Shown here: piece by piece, positions 1-7,918 of the stretch | Numbering within the stretch: the stretch's first letter is position 1 | Layout: every line of letters begins with the position of its first letter | NCBI RefSeq assembly: GCF_032051675.1 | Contig: NZ_CP116968.1 | Span: forward strand, 496,001 to 560,000 | Length of the DNA: 64,000 nucleotides | Direction: 5' to 3' | DNA from: Candidatus Nitrospira neomarina | Lineage (GTDB): Bacteria; Nitrospirota; Nitrospiria; Nitrospirales; UBA8639 | Made by a program: the position numbers and the translations under genes | Notes under the pieces: model-generated | The model's input: the letters and a program-made list of their open reading frames with translations, nothing else | Databases searched by the model: none | Told to the model about the DNA's origin: nothing

Positions 1-541
1 CATACGCATACCATTCCAGTTCTTCAAAAAACTCTCGGGCCTTTTGATAAAAACGTTGATCAACAGGCGTGCCATCTTCCTGAAAGGCGTCTTGAACATG
101 GGAGATGGGGAACAAAGATGGAATACTGGACATTCCCAATTCAGCCAACATGGCCCTGAGGGTCATGGCGGCACGGACTCCGCCGAACGCACCTGCTGAA
201 TAACAGACGATGGCGGAAGGTTTCCGAAAGTATTCCTCAAGAAAATGGTCTAATATGTTCGAGAGGGCAGGAGGAATGGTATGATTGTACTCGCCCGACA
301 CAACAATATACCCGTCAGCCGGAATAATCAGGTCAGCCACCTGTTGGAGAGATTGAGGAGCCTGACCAGGCTTGAATTCCTTATACATTTTATCCAACAG
401 CGGGAGGGAGTAGAGAAGGGGATCAATGAGTGTTGCGACATGGCCGCGGGTATGGCAGGTGTTCAGCATAAAACGAGCGGCCTTGATACCCTGCCGGTCG
501 GTTCTGACCGATCCATAAATTATAGCCAAATTTAGTGGCAT
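1..541 (-). CDS. NADPH-dependent FMN reductase family protein (3' end off the window)
   Basis: Flavodoxin-fold quinone/FMN reductase of the NAD(P)H-dependent FMN reductase family, predicted cytosolic. Read on the minus strand, the protein starts MPLNLAIIYGSVR; the GSxR phosphate-binding loop is followed by an EYNHTIPPALSNILD segment and a YSAGAFGG turn, the three flavin-contact regions of the family. About 180 codons are present and the stop lies beyond base 1. The ATG at 539-541 is preceded on the minus strand by a strong AGGAGG. It is divergent from the cyclase gene at 855. The physiological substrate cannot be told; azo-dye, quinone or chromate reductases share this fold. Confidence 0.85.
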   Translation of the reverse strand, partial: MPLNLAIIYGSVRTDRQGIKAARFMLNTCHTRGHVATLIDPLLYSLPLLDKMYKEFKPGQAPQSLQQVADLIIPADGYIVVSGEYNHTIPPALSNILDHFLEEYFRKPSAIVCYSAGAFGGVRAAMTLRAMLAELGMSSIPSLFPISHVQDAFQEDGTPVDQRFYQKAREFFEELEWYAY

Positions 542-854
542 GGAAATCATCCTCCTAATCGAACGAATTTCACCGCAGCATCACTCGTTGATAAGGGATA
601 AACCGCGCAATATTTTCCCCAACTAAAACCTTCATCTCGGCAGTATAAAACGTGTGTTCAGCCGCAGAGTGTGGACAAATCTTATATGAGCCTTTAAAAA
701 AGATCTATTGAGCGCCACCATAATTAACCATAATCTGCTCTATACAATCCATCCAGTGTATGGTTCCGGAAAAAGGTGTAGTAGTAAGAATTGGCCTGGC
801 CTACCTCTCGGTGTGAAAAGAGAAGCCCTTGAGAAGTCGGAATGTGGAAAGGTC
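542..854. other. divergent intergenic region, FMN reductase / cyclase
   Basis: No gene seen. An open frame runs in from a TTG at 708, but the residues before the methionine at 855 match nothing in the cyclase family, so this is treated as leader. A weak sigma70-like pair (TTGAGC at 708-713, 17-base spacer, TAATCT at 731-736) could drive the plus-strand gene. The AGGAGG of the minus-strand reductase lies just inside the left border. Confidence 0.4.
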
Positions 855-1487
855 ATGATACCTAATTGGATTGATATCTCAATGCCTCTGTATCCGGGAA
901 TGGTTCAAAGACCCGAAGACCCACCTTTTCAGATGGAACGGGTGAGGGACAGGAAAAATGGGGAAAAATTTCATATCTCCAAAATCTCAATGAGTTCTCA
1001 TGCCGGAACGCACATTGGTGCTCCGGTGACATGTGGAAATTCTTTTCACGATAATGAACAAACAGAGTTCTCAGCAACAATCGGTCTGGCCAAAGTGATT
1101 GAGATTCAAGATAAGAATTCTATAAAAGCGGAAGAACTCAAAAAACACCGGATCTATTCGCATGATCGGATTCTCCTGAAAATACGAAATTCGGCATCTG
1201 ACTGGGACTCTGGACATCCCCATGAAAATACGATTTTTCTTGACCGAACTGCCGCGGCATGGCTTGCCGAACGGCGGGTGAGCACCGTCGGAATTGATGC
1301 GCTGTTCATTGGAGGGAAACACGAAAGTGAGATTGCACGCCTGCTTATTCAAGCCGGGATTGTCATCATTGAGGGACTCGAATTTTCCCGAGTGAAACCG
1401 GGCGAGTATATGCTCATCTGTTTACCCTTAAAAATTCCAAAGGGAGATGGTGCTCCAGCCAGGGCCATTCTCCAACCGGTTCGGTGA
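855..1487 (+). CDS. cyclase family (kynurenine-formamidase-like) protein with altered metal site
   Basis: Member of the cyclase/KynB superfamily, metal-dependent hydrolases that open cyclic amides or esters. About 210 residues, the usual length. The family motif HxGTHxDxPxH is present only in part: here it reads HAGTHIGAPVT, so the Asp is Gly and the last His is Thr. The C-terminal part is normal, with VGIDALFIGG, a KHESEIARLL helix, IEGLEF and LPLKIPKGDG. The start at 855 is chosen because GGAAAGG lies just upstream and homology begins there; a longer TTG-start frame from 708 exists. With two likely metal ligands missing it may be inactive or use another site. It stands alone, 150 bases before the AI-2E gene. 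Confidence 0.75.
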   Translation: MIPNWIDISMPLYPGMVQRPEDPPFQMERVRDRKNGEKFHISKISMSSHAGTHIGAPVTCGNSFHDNEQTEFSATIGLAKVIEIQDKNSIKAEELKKHRIYSHDRILLKIRNSASDWDSGHPHENTIFLDRTAAAWLAERRVSTVGIDALFIGGKHESEIARLLIQAGIVIIEGLEFSRVKPGEYMLICLPLKIPKGDGAPARAILQPVR

Positions 1488-1638
1488 GGGTGAGGAAGGT
1501 TTTTGAGTAAGTGGCTCATGCCGATGAAGGGTTATCCATTCCTGAAGAACGGAAGGATCAGGATGTTTATGAATGGCTTCTGTGACACATATGTAAGTTC
1601 GGTGCCTCCACCCCTTTTGCCGAACTTGGCTCCCTCCG

Positions 1639-2787
1639 ATGCCTGACATCCAACAGAAGGTACCCTCGGAATCCGAACATGAGGGTTCCTCTCCACCTCT
1701 TTCATCCACATTCGAAGCTGGCCATCTATCCCAATTATTTCAGGGACCGATCAATATCCGGTCCATTGCCCTCACCGGATTGTTTCTGTATGCCTCACTC
1801 ATGGTGATGTATGTGGCCAAAGCCATTATGCTCCCTGTGTTCGTGGCTTTATTTCTGAATCTCTTGTTAGCTCCTCTTGTGCGGGGAGTTGAAAAAATTT
1901 ATATTCCCGCGCCCCTGGCGGCTGGGGGGATCCTTCTCGTATTAATCAGTACTCTGACGTTTGGAATTATCCAGTTGTCGACTCCTGCTTCTCTCTGGCT
2001 GGACCGTGCCCCGGAAGCCTTAGAACAGGTAGAGCGTAAAATTCGGACCATCAAAAGCTCGGTCCTGGAAATGGGGAAGGCGACCCAAGCGCTGGAGCAT
2101 ATGGCGAGTCTTTCGGAATCCCGGAAAGCGCAAAGAATTGAGGTGAAAACCGACAGTTTGGGAGGACTCTTGATTGATTGGACCACGGAATTTATTCTGG
2201 GGCTGGTCTCAACCATGATTTTACTGTATTTTTTCCTTGCCTCCGGCGATTTATTTCTGGAAAAACTCGTAAAAGTTCTTCCACGATTTTCAGATAAACG
2301 ACGAGCGGTGGAAATTGTCCGTGGAATAGAAGGAAATATCTCCAGTTACCTTGTCACGGTGACGAGTGTGAATGTCGGTCTTGCGCTGGTGACCAGTTTT
2401 GCCATGTATCTGCTCGGCATGCCTAATCCGTATTTATGGGGAGCGATGGCGGGTATTCTGAATTTCATCCCTTATGTGGGTAGTATTATTGGTTTAGGCG
2501 CGGTGACATTGGCAGCGACCATCACCTTTGATCATATGAACATTGTGGCTATGGTGTCCGGGACCTATCTATTGCTGACGGCTATTGAAGGAAATTTTAT
2601 CACACCCCATTTATTGGGACGAAAATTGACATTAAACCCTGTGATAATTTTGGTGAGTGTCTTGTTCTGGGGCTGGTTGTGGGGAGCCGTCGGGGCGCTA
2701 CTCGCTGTCCCCTTTGTCGCATCCCTTAAAATTATTTGCGATCAAATCGAGCCGCTCAATCCCATTGGAGAATTTTTAAGTCGTTAA
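1639..2787 (+). CDS. AI-2E family transporter (PerM/TqsA-like)
   Basis: Polytopic inner-membrane protein of 382 residues in the AI-2E/PerM exporter family. A hydrophilic N-terminus of about 55 residues is followed by paired membrane helices (about 60-110), a long soluble amphipathic segment (about 120-180), and a cluster of helices to the C-terminus. The region around 260-300 (NPYLWGAMAGILNFIPYVGS) is the family signature. Some members export autoinducer-2, others act in Na+ or proton exchange; the substrate here is unknown. It lies upstream of a DUF2254 membrane protein (92-base gap) and may be cotranscribed with it. Confidence 0.88.
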   Translation: MPDIQQKVPSESEHEGSSPPLSSTFEAGHLSQLFQGPINIRSIALTGLFLYASLMVMYVAKAIMLPVFVALFLNLLLAPLVRGVEKIYIPAPLAAGGILLVLISTLTFGIIQLSTPASLWLDRAPEALEQVERKIRTIKSSVLEMGKATQALEHMASLSESRKAQRIEVKTDSLGGLLIDWTTEFILGLVSTMILLYFFLASGDLFLEKLVKVLPRFSDKRRAVEIVRGIEGNISSYLVTVTSVNVGLALVTSFAMYLLGMPNPYLWGAMAGILNFIPYVGSIIGLGAVTLAATITFDHMNIVAMVSGTYLLLTAIEGNFITPHLLGRKLTLNPVIILVSVLFWGWLWGAVGALLAVPFVASLKIICDQIEPLNPIGEFLSR

Positions 2788-2879
2788 GTTTACAATAGTT
2801 AGGGCCAAATTTCTGTCTGGCTACGCGGATTAAGGCGGGATGATGAATTCCAATGATCTCGCGACAAGGTAAGTGACTC

Positions 2880-4256
2880 ATGCCGGCTTGGGTATCAAAT
2901 TGGTTGAATAAACTCCGTGCGAGTCTCTGGCTCATACCCACTTGCATGGCCATTGCCGCGATTTTCCTCTCATTGGCCGTTCCGTATCTCGACGTGTTCT
3001 TTTCTCCCAAGAAAATTGACTCTCTTCAATGGCTGAGCAATATGGGACCGGAAGGGGCGATGACTCTGCTTTCGACCATTGCCGGTTCCATGATTACCAT
3101 TGCCGGTGTCGTGTTTTCCATCACAATTGTGGCCCTGACCCTGGCTTCGGGACAATTCGGTCCACGTCTGTTAGGGAATTTTTTGCGAGATCGGGGTAAT
3201 CAAGTAGTGCTGGGAACGTTTGTGGCGACATTCCTGTATTGTCTGCTCGTTTTGCGAACCATCCATATGGATCCCAATGGCTATACCCCCTATTGGGGAA
3301 CGTTGGTGGGCCTTATTTTGGCCGTGTGCAGCCTAGGGGTATTGATTTATTTCATGCATCATATTGCCGTTTCCATTCAGGCCCCGAATTTGATCGCTGC
3401 GGTTTATGGGGAATTGGAAGAAGACCTGACCAGACTTTTTCCAGAACGTTTAGGAATGGAGGAGGAGAATGAAGCGAACAAAACCCGTATTCCCTCTATC
3501 ATGTCAAGGATAGAAAAAGAGGGAATGGAAATTCAGGCCGAAATTGGGGGGTATCTTCAGGCAATTGAAAATGATGCACTGATGCAAATTGCTCGTGAAC
3601 AGAATTTAGTGATATTTCTTCATTATCGGCCAGGGCACTTTATCACCAAGGGAGCATCATTAGCCAAGGTGCTGGCCCTCGGGCCGATGGCAGATGTCGT
3701 AACACAACATATTAACAAGCAAATGATTTGTGGATCCAACCGAACCCAGGAACAAGATATTGAGTTTTCCGTGCTTCAACTTGTCGAAGTGGCGGTGAGG
3801 GCACTTTCTCCTGGAATTAATGATCCGTTCACTTGCATTCAATGTATTGATCACCTCAGCGCGATTTTATGCCAGCTTGGGCAAAGAAAGTTTCCTTCTC
3901 CTTTCCGGTACGATCCTGAGGGAGTTCTTCGTGTGATTGCTCCGTCTGTCACGTTTGAAGGCGTCATGAATGCGGCTTTTAATCAAATCCGACAACACGG
4001 AAAAGGCAATGTGGCGGTGATCATCTGTCTGTTGGAAGGTTTGGGGCGAATAGGTGAAACCCTGGAACGAAATGAGGATCGTGTGGCAATCCTTTGTCAT
4101 GTCGAAATGGTCCAAAGAGGGAGCCGGGAATCCATCCAGGAAAAAAATGATTTAGAGGCCGTGGAGGATCGGTGCCGCCAGGTCATGGCCTCGTTAAGTA
4201 TGGGAGAAAGCCGGAGTTCCCTTTTGATGGATAAAATATTGCATATCCTTCCCTAA
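2880..4256 (+). CDS. DUF2254 domain-containing membrane protein
   Basis: 458-residue predicted inner-membrane protein of the DUF2254 family, no established function. About four membrane segments lie in the first 170 residues (15-40, 60-90, 110-130, 140-165). The sequence between helices, MITIAGVVFSITIVALTLAS followed by GQFGPRLL and NFLRDRGNQVVLGTF, is the family hallmark. The C-terminal 280 residues are soluble and contain the conserved ALSPGINDPFT motif. The start ATG follows AAGGTAAGTG. Homologues are common in soil and freshwater bacteria beside other membrane stress genes. A role as channel or mechanosensor is speculation. Confidence 0.88.
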   Translation: MPAWVSNWLNKLRASLWLIPTCMAIAAIFLSLAVPYLDVFFSPKKIDSLQWLSNMGPEGAMTLLSTIAGSMITIAGVVFSITIVALTLASGQFGPRLLGNFLRDRGNQVVLGTFVATFLYCLLVLRTIHMDPNGYTPYWGTLVGLILAVCSLGVLIYFMHHIAVSIQAPNLIAAVYGELEEDLTRLFPERLGMEEENEANKTRIPSIMSRIEKEGMEIQAEIGGYLQAIENDALMQIAREQNLVIFLHYRPGHFITKGASLAKVLALGPMADVVTQHINKQMICGSNRTQEQDIEFSVLQLVEVAVRALSPGINDPFTCIQCIDHLSAILCQLGQRKFPSPFRYDPEGVLRVIAPSVTFEGVMNAAFNQIRQHGKGNVAVIICLLEGLGRIGETLERNEDRVAILCHVEMVQRGSRESIQEKNDLEAVEDRCRQVMASLSMGESRSSLLMDKILHILP

Positions 4257-4598
4257 CTGTGTCTTTCACTCCTGCTCCTGGGACCATTGAGATGGCCCAT
4301 TTTAGCCCTCCGGTTCATAATTCGTCGATTAAGACTTTCGGATTTCCCAGCATGGTTTTTCTGTAACGTTTGGAAAGCTGCCAGGAAACTTCCTCTCCTT
4401 TGACACCCAAACCTTAAATGACTGGAAACGCTCTGAGGCAGATGTTTGACTTTTCAAGGAGGCTGATGAAAATTTTGTACATTGTCTTAGAAACCCCAGA
4501 AAGTGGTTAATGAATTCATAGGAGAATTTCTACTTATGGTTATTCGAAATCAGGTGCCTGGCCCATTCCTCAATAAACATTAAGGTAAAAGGAAAAGT
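4257..4598. other. intergenic region with an untested mini-ORF
   Basis: 342 bases without a recognisable gene. A 14-codon ORF (ATG 4466, stop 4508-4510, MKILYIVLETPESG) follows a very good AAGGAGG at normal distance, so ribosomes could load here. A second one (ATG about 4535, 15 codons) follows AGGAG at long spacing. Either could be a leader peptide or a gene remnant. No hairpin with a T-run was seen. Confidence 0.3.
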
Positions 4599-5366
4599 AT
4601 GTTGAAACCGTTATTAGAAATGCGAGGCTATGGATTGCGAGCCATCGATAAAGACCTGGGAAGCGTCGATGATTTTTATTTTGACGACCGCTTGTGGGAA
4701 ATACGGTATCTCGTGGCGGATACAGGAAATTGGCTTCCCGGAAGAAATGTGCTCATCAGCCCTGAGGCTCTTGAACCGTCTAATTGGGAGGATAAGGTCT
4801 TTCCCCTGACGCTGACTTCAACGGAAATTGAAGATAGTCCGGGTATAGAAACCGACCTGCCATTTTCCCTTCAAAAAGAAAAGGAATTACGCCTGTTTTT
4901 TAAATGGAGAGAATATTGGGACGATGATATTTTCATCCAACCTTCCGGTTTCACACCGATGAGTGTTCCCGGCGGGGAAGCCATCGAACCTGTGCTCAAA
5001 GATGGAAGGAACTTATCCGGCAAATTGAATGGAAACCCCCATTTGCGATCTGCGAATGAGGTTCAGGGGTATTACATCGGGGCCATGGACGGAGAGATCG
5101 GCCATGTGGACGATTTCATCGTGGACGATACCTCATGGCAAATCCGATATTTAATTGTGGATACCCATAACTGGCTGCCGGGGAAAAAGGTTCTCATGGC
5201 ACACGAATGGGTCAGTTCTATCGATTGGAATAAACAAACTGTTGCGGTAGATATGACTCGAGACACCATTGAAAAAAGCCCTGAGTATGACCCCAACCAG
5301 CCCATCAATAGAGAATATGAAGTTAGAATGTATGAATTTTATGGTAAACCCCACGACTGGGAATGA
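4599..5366 (+). CDS. protein with two PRC-barrel domains
   Basis: 255 residues, cytosolic, with two PRC-barrel modules in tandem. Module one is about residues 8-65 (GSVDDFYFDDRLWEIRYLVA then TGNWLPGRNVLIS); module two is about 150-215 (GHVDDFIVDDTSWQIRYLIV then THNWLPGKKVLM). A linker of about 80 residues separates them. PRC barrels occur in the photosynthetic reaction centre H subunit and in RimM, and as stand-alone stress proteins. The WQIRYLxVDTxNWLPGxxVL pattern marks the stress-type subfamily. Its neighbours are small envelope and stress proteins, which suggests a similar role; the molecular function is unknown. Confidence 0.85.
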   Translation: MLKPLLEMRGYGLRAIDKDLGSVDDFYFDDRLWEIRYLVADTGNWLPGRNVLISPEALEPSNWEDKVFPLTLTSTEIEDSPGIETDLPFSLQKEKELRLFFKWREYWDDDIFIQPSGFTPMSVPGGEAIEPVLKDGRNLSGKLNGNPHLRSANEVQGYYIGAMDGEIGHVDDFIVDDTSWQIRYLIVDTHNWLPGKKVLMAHEWVSSIDWNKQTVAVDMTRDTIEKSPEYDPNQPINREYEVRMYEFYGKPHDWE

Positions 5367-5400
5367 ATGAAATGCAGGACACCTTCAAGGCCTTTAACAA

Positions 5401-5988
5401 ATGGAGCCGTCAATGCGAAATACCATTATGACCATTCCGTTGCCCACCGCTCTCGTTGGATTGGGTTTGTACTGGTTATGTAAAAGTTCCTCGGAAAGTT
5501 CTGTCGGGACCCTGAGATCCGATGGAACTCAATCTTTTCCTTGGCGTAAGCAGGGAGATGACCATCTGCCTATGGAAGAACAAGTCAAAGAGAGATTACA
5601 CGATGCGAAGGATACCGTTGAGGGCCATATGACGGAGTGGAAGGATCAGGCGAGGCAACAGGCTTACGAATGGAAAAAAGAGACCGAACAAAAAATGGAA
5701 AATGTAAAGGGATACTTAACAGAGAAAGGGACGGTTGCCCGAGGAGAATTGACTCAGCTTTTGGATAATTATCCCCTCGCTGTCGGTGCAGGTATGGTCG
5801 CGCTCGGCGTAGCCGTCGCAGCGGCGATACCCGTGAGTCGAAAAGAAAACCAATGGATGGGACCTTCCCGAGAAAAAATGGTGGAATCTGTAAAGACGGC
5901 AGTTCGGTCGACGGCCGAAGATGTGACACAGAAAGCTGGAACCATCGCGGAGAAGGTATTGCAGAATACAGAACACTCAGCTTCATAA
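5401..5988 (+). CDS. DUF3618-tail-like membrane-anchored protein
   Basis: Up to 195 residues (an alternative ATG at 5413 would give 191). One membrane helix near the N-terminus (about 10-27, IPLPTALVGLGLYWLCK), a charged helical middle rich in K, E and Q (about 50-115), a second hydrophobic stretch (about 120-143, YPLAVGAGMVALGVAVAAA), and a QWMGPSREKMVESVK motif. Sequence and order match the C-terminal two thirds of the DUF3618 protein at 21286-22173 (compare NPVPAALVSMGLIWMMK and DQWMGETRDRLLQEAK), but the DUF3618 head is missing. It is therefore a shortened paralogue. It sits 34 bases after the PRC-barrel gene, so the two are probably one operon. Confidence 0.72.
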   Translation: MEPSMRNTIMTIPLPTALVGLGLYWLCKSSSESSVGTLRSDGTQSFPWRKQGDDHLPMEEQVKERLHDAKDTVEGHMTEWKDQARQQAYEWKKETEQKMENVKGYLTEKGTVARGELTQLLDNYPLAVGAGMVALGVAVAAAIPVSRKENQWMGPSREKMVESVKTAVRSTAEDVTQKAGTIAEKVLQNTEHSAS

Positions 5989-6035
5989 AACTCAAATACT
6001 CAATATTTTCATGGCATCATGAAGAAAGGAAATGC

Positions 6036-6218
6036 ATGAATGTTTATGTCAAAAGAATTTTGATGCTTGCATGTTTTGCCGGATCTCTATTTTTTGTCGT
6101 GGGTTGTGAACAAGAAGGTCCTGCGGAACGAGCAGGCGAAAGCGTAGATGAATCAATGGAGAAAGCGGGAGAAAAGATGGAACAGGCCGGAGAAAATATT
6201 CAGGATTCGGCCAATTAG
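6036..6218 (+). CDS. small entericidin-like lipoprotein
   Basis: 60 residues. An N-terminal KRILMLACFAGSLFFVVGC signal with lipobox VVGC predicts lipid modification and export. The mature part (about 40 residues) is a charged amphipathic helix with imperfect repeats (ERAGESVDESMEKAGEKME). The composition resembles entericidin-type and small envelope lipoproteins. The ATG at 6036 is chosen because GAAAGGA lies just upstream and the signal peptide begins there; the frame stays open further upstream but overlaps the preceding gene. Function is unknown; the context suggests a stress-induced envelope protein. Confidence 0.72.
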   Translation: MNVYVKRILMLACFAGSLFFVVGCEQEGPAERAGESVDESMEKAGEKMEQAGENIQDSAN

Positions 6219-6398
6219 AAAACTCTTACTAAGGACGAGGGAATCATTGTCTCCATTTTTCCTCATTTGGAAGAAATTTTGTCCATTGTATAACACGTCT
6301 TGTAATGGCGACACTGACTCATGAAATCGGTAAGGTGCGGGAGAGAGGCATATGTGATGGAAATTCAAAATTTTTCTATACCCTGACGGAAAGGAGAA

Positions 6399-6557
6399 AT
6401 GATGACCACTGCCAATGCTAAAAAATGTGCTCACCCTGCCTGTACTTGTGAAGCCCCTCCAGGAAAAGAGTTTTGTTCCGAAAATTGCTCATCTTCTCAA
6501 CCTTCTAAAGGCGGAAAATGTCAGTGCGGACATTCCGGATGTGGGCACGAAGGTTAA
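6399..6557 (+). CDS. bacterial metallothionein (BmtA/SmtA-like)
   Basis: 52-residue Cys-rich protein. Eight cysteines at 10, 15, 17, 26, 30, 41, 43 and 48 and histidines at 12, 45 and 50 are arranged as KKCAHPACTC, FCSENC and KCQCGHSGC, the pattern of cyanobacterial and pseudomonad metallothioneins, which bind Zn, Cd or Cu in a thiolate cluster. The ninth cysteine of classical SmtA is absent. The start is the double ATG at 6399/6402 after AAGGAGA; the stop is TAA at 6555-6557. It lies 81 bases before an exported protein, in a run of small stress genes. No SmtB-type repressor gene was seen nearby. Expected to buffer metal in the cytosol. Confidence 0.88.
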   Translation: MMTTANAKKCAHPACTCEAPPGKEFCSENCSSSQPSKGGKCQCGHSGCGHEG

Positions 6558-6638
6558 CGGCACGCATGCTCAAAGGACGAACATCAGTCGTGTTCTCTGG
6601 GATATAGCGGAAATTTTAAAAATATGATGGAGGCGAAC

Positions 6639-7031
6639 ATGAATACCCCCAGGCAATATATGAAATGGTTGCTGAATATAAAACTTATGATGACATTGTC
6701 TGTCCTGATGGGGGTTCCGGGATTCGCTTTTGGTAGTGATCTCACAGGACACATCCCTGAACACGACCGTTCGGGGACGACTCCATTACAGGGAGACCGT
6801 CAACTAGATGAAGGTCATCGAATTATTCAAGGGGTAGTAGAGGAAGTGAACGAAAATACGTTACGGGTGGATGCGGGTGAGGCTGGAGAGTTAGCCCCCC
6901 GATACCTGAATTTGAGTAATTCCGAGAAGAATGATGATTTCAAAGTAGGTGACACGGTTCAGATCGAAGTTAACGCCCAAAATAAGGTCGTAGGTTATCA
7001 ACCGGTTCACAAAAATGGAGCGAAGCCTTAA
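6639..7031 (+). CDS. exported OB-like protein (single module)
   Basis: 130 residues. Signal peptide of about 32 residues (LMMTLSVLMGVPGFAFGSD), then a hydrophilic linker and one beta-rich module: HRIIQGVVEEVNENTLRVDA, a PRYLNL turn, VGDTVQIEVNAQNKVVGYQ. This module is clearly related to the first module of the protein at 29683-30552 (HRVITGVVEGV, PRYLSL, GDKVTIVVNAKNHVVDYH). Start 6639 follows GGAGG; an in-frame ATG at 6624 has no ribosome site. Predicted periplasmic; no function can be assigned. Confidence 0.7.
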   Translation: MNTPRQYMKWLLNIKLMMTLSVLMGVPGFAFGSDLTGHIPEHDRSGTTPLQGDRQLDEGHRIIQGVVEEVNENTLRVDAGEAGELAPRYLNLSNSEKNDDFKVGDTVQIEVNAQNKVVGYQPVHKNGAKP

Positions 7032-7151
7032 TTCGCCGTGACCTGAGCTCGAAACGGGGAATGCACACACCCTCAATAGTGGGCATACAAGTCATTCCCG
7101 ATTGAACAAAACATTCCGCCCTTTTTGGAAGGGAACAAAGGAGAATTCCAT

Positions 7152-7316
7152 ATGTTAAGTTGGGCCATTACATTTCTAGTCATTGCTCTGATTGCAGGAG
7201 TGGTCGGCTTAACCGGCGTAGCCGGTACAGCGACCAACATTGCCTGGGTGTTATTTGTCGTATTTTTGATAATTTTTGCCTTGAGTTTTATTACGGGAAA
7301 AAGACCTCCGGCCTAG
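7152..7316 (+). CDS. DUF1328 (UPF0391) small membrane protein
   Basis: 54 residues, two membrane helices with a short Gly/Thr turn ([39 protein letters not shown]). Matches the DUF1328/YtjA family of tiny membrane proteins, widely found next to stress genes. Start 7152 is preceded by AAAGGAGAATTCCAT. Function unknown; often induced by envelope or general stress in other bacteria (family knowledge). Confidence 0.88.
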   Translation: MLSWAITFLVIALIAGVVGLTGVAGTATNIAWVLFVVFLIIFALSFITGKRPPA

Positions 7317-7456
7317 CAGGAGAATTGATGGGGATGAATCCCGTCATTGATCAGAAGCGGGATGTTTTGCGGTTGCGACACGATTGAATCTGACTGCAGA
7401 AAGTTTTCTACAAAAGAACCATCGAAACGTAAGCCAGGGAATAGGTGGTTGGAATC

Positions 7457-7849
7457 ATGATCATTACCCCTGACGATGTCTTTCGAACTGCAATGATTTT
7501 CCACTTTCAGGAAAAAGGACTGTGCCTTTTCTAGACCGGAACATAGACAGGATGTGAATTCACTGGTGGAAAAACATGCCCCGGACGTCATTAGCCTGGA
7601 CATGTCCATTGCCGATCCCAATGGGGCAACCTCCTGAAAGATCTGCGTGCCACAGGTTTCGGCGGAAAAATAATCGTGATCAGTGGACCCTCCAATCGCC
7701 CATTAATAGTCAACATGCATCATCAGAAGGTCGATCAAGCCATGCGGAGAACTCCAACTGATCCTATTGGCCCTTTTATCGATCAACTGAAAAGCATAAT
7801 CCAAGTGATGTTCCGTGAGGAAGTAACCAGAAAACCCTATGAGAATTAG
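7457..7849 (+). pseudogene. decayed response-regulator receiver domain
   Basis: Three frames must be joined. From ATG 7457: MIITPDDVFRTAMIFHFQEK, the start of a receiver domain. After a shift near 7530 the next frame gives RPEHRQDV then LVEKHAPDVISLDMSIADP, which holds the phospho-acceptor block (usually PDVxLLDxxxP). After a second shift near 7628 comes LLKDLRATGFGGKIIVISG (the beta4-Ser region) and an open stretch to TAG 7847-7849. Two frameshifts plus the loss of the acidic pair near the start mean it is not functional. It is the only trace of a transcription or signalling regulator in the window. It lies just upstream of ku. Confidence 0.72.
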
Positions 7850-7865
7850 GGTGAACGGTTTTTTT

Positions 7866-7890
7866 ATATTTTTATAATTTTTATAATTGA
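7866..7890 (+). promoter_or_regulatory. AT-rich promoter candidate for ku-ligD
   Basis: A run of T/A bases just before ku holds two TATAAT hexamers (7873-7878 and 7882-7887). No convincing -35 box is visible at 17 bases. AAAAGGA at 7903-7909 is the ribosome site of ku. Weak, positional evidence only. Confidence 0.3.
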
Positions 7891-7918
7891 TAACGGGAAT
7901 AGAAAAGGATTCAGTGAT

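Noticed and set aside
4466-4510. 14-codon ORF with excellent ribosome site
   Set aside because: Too short to support as a gene from one sequence; kept as a note on the intergenic region.
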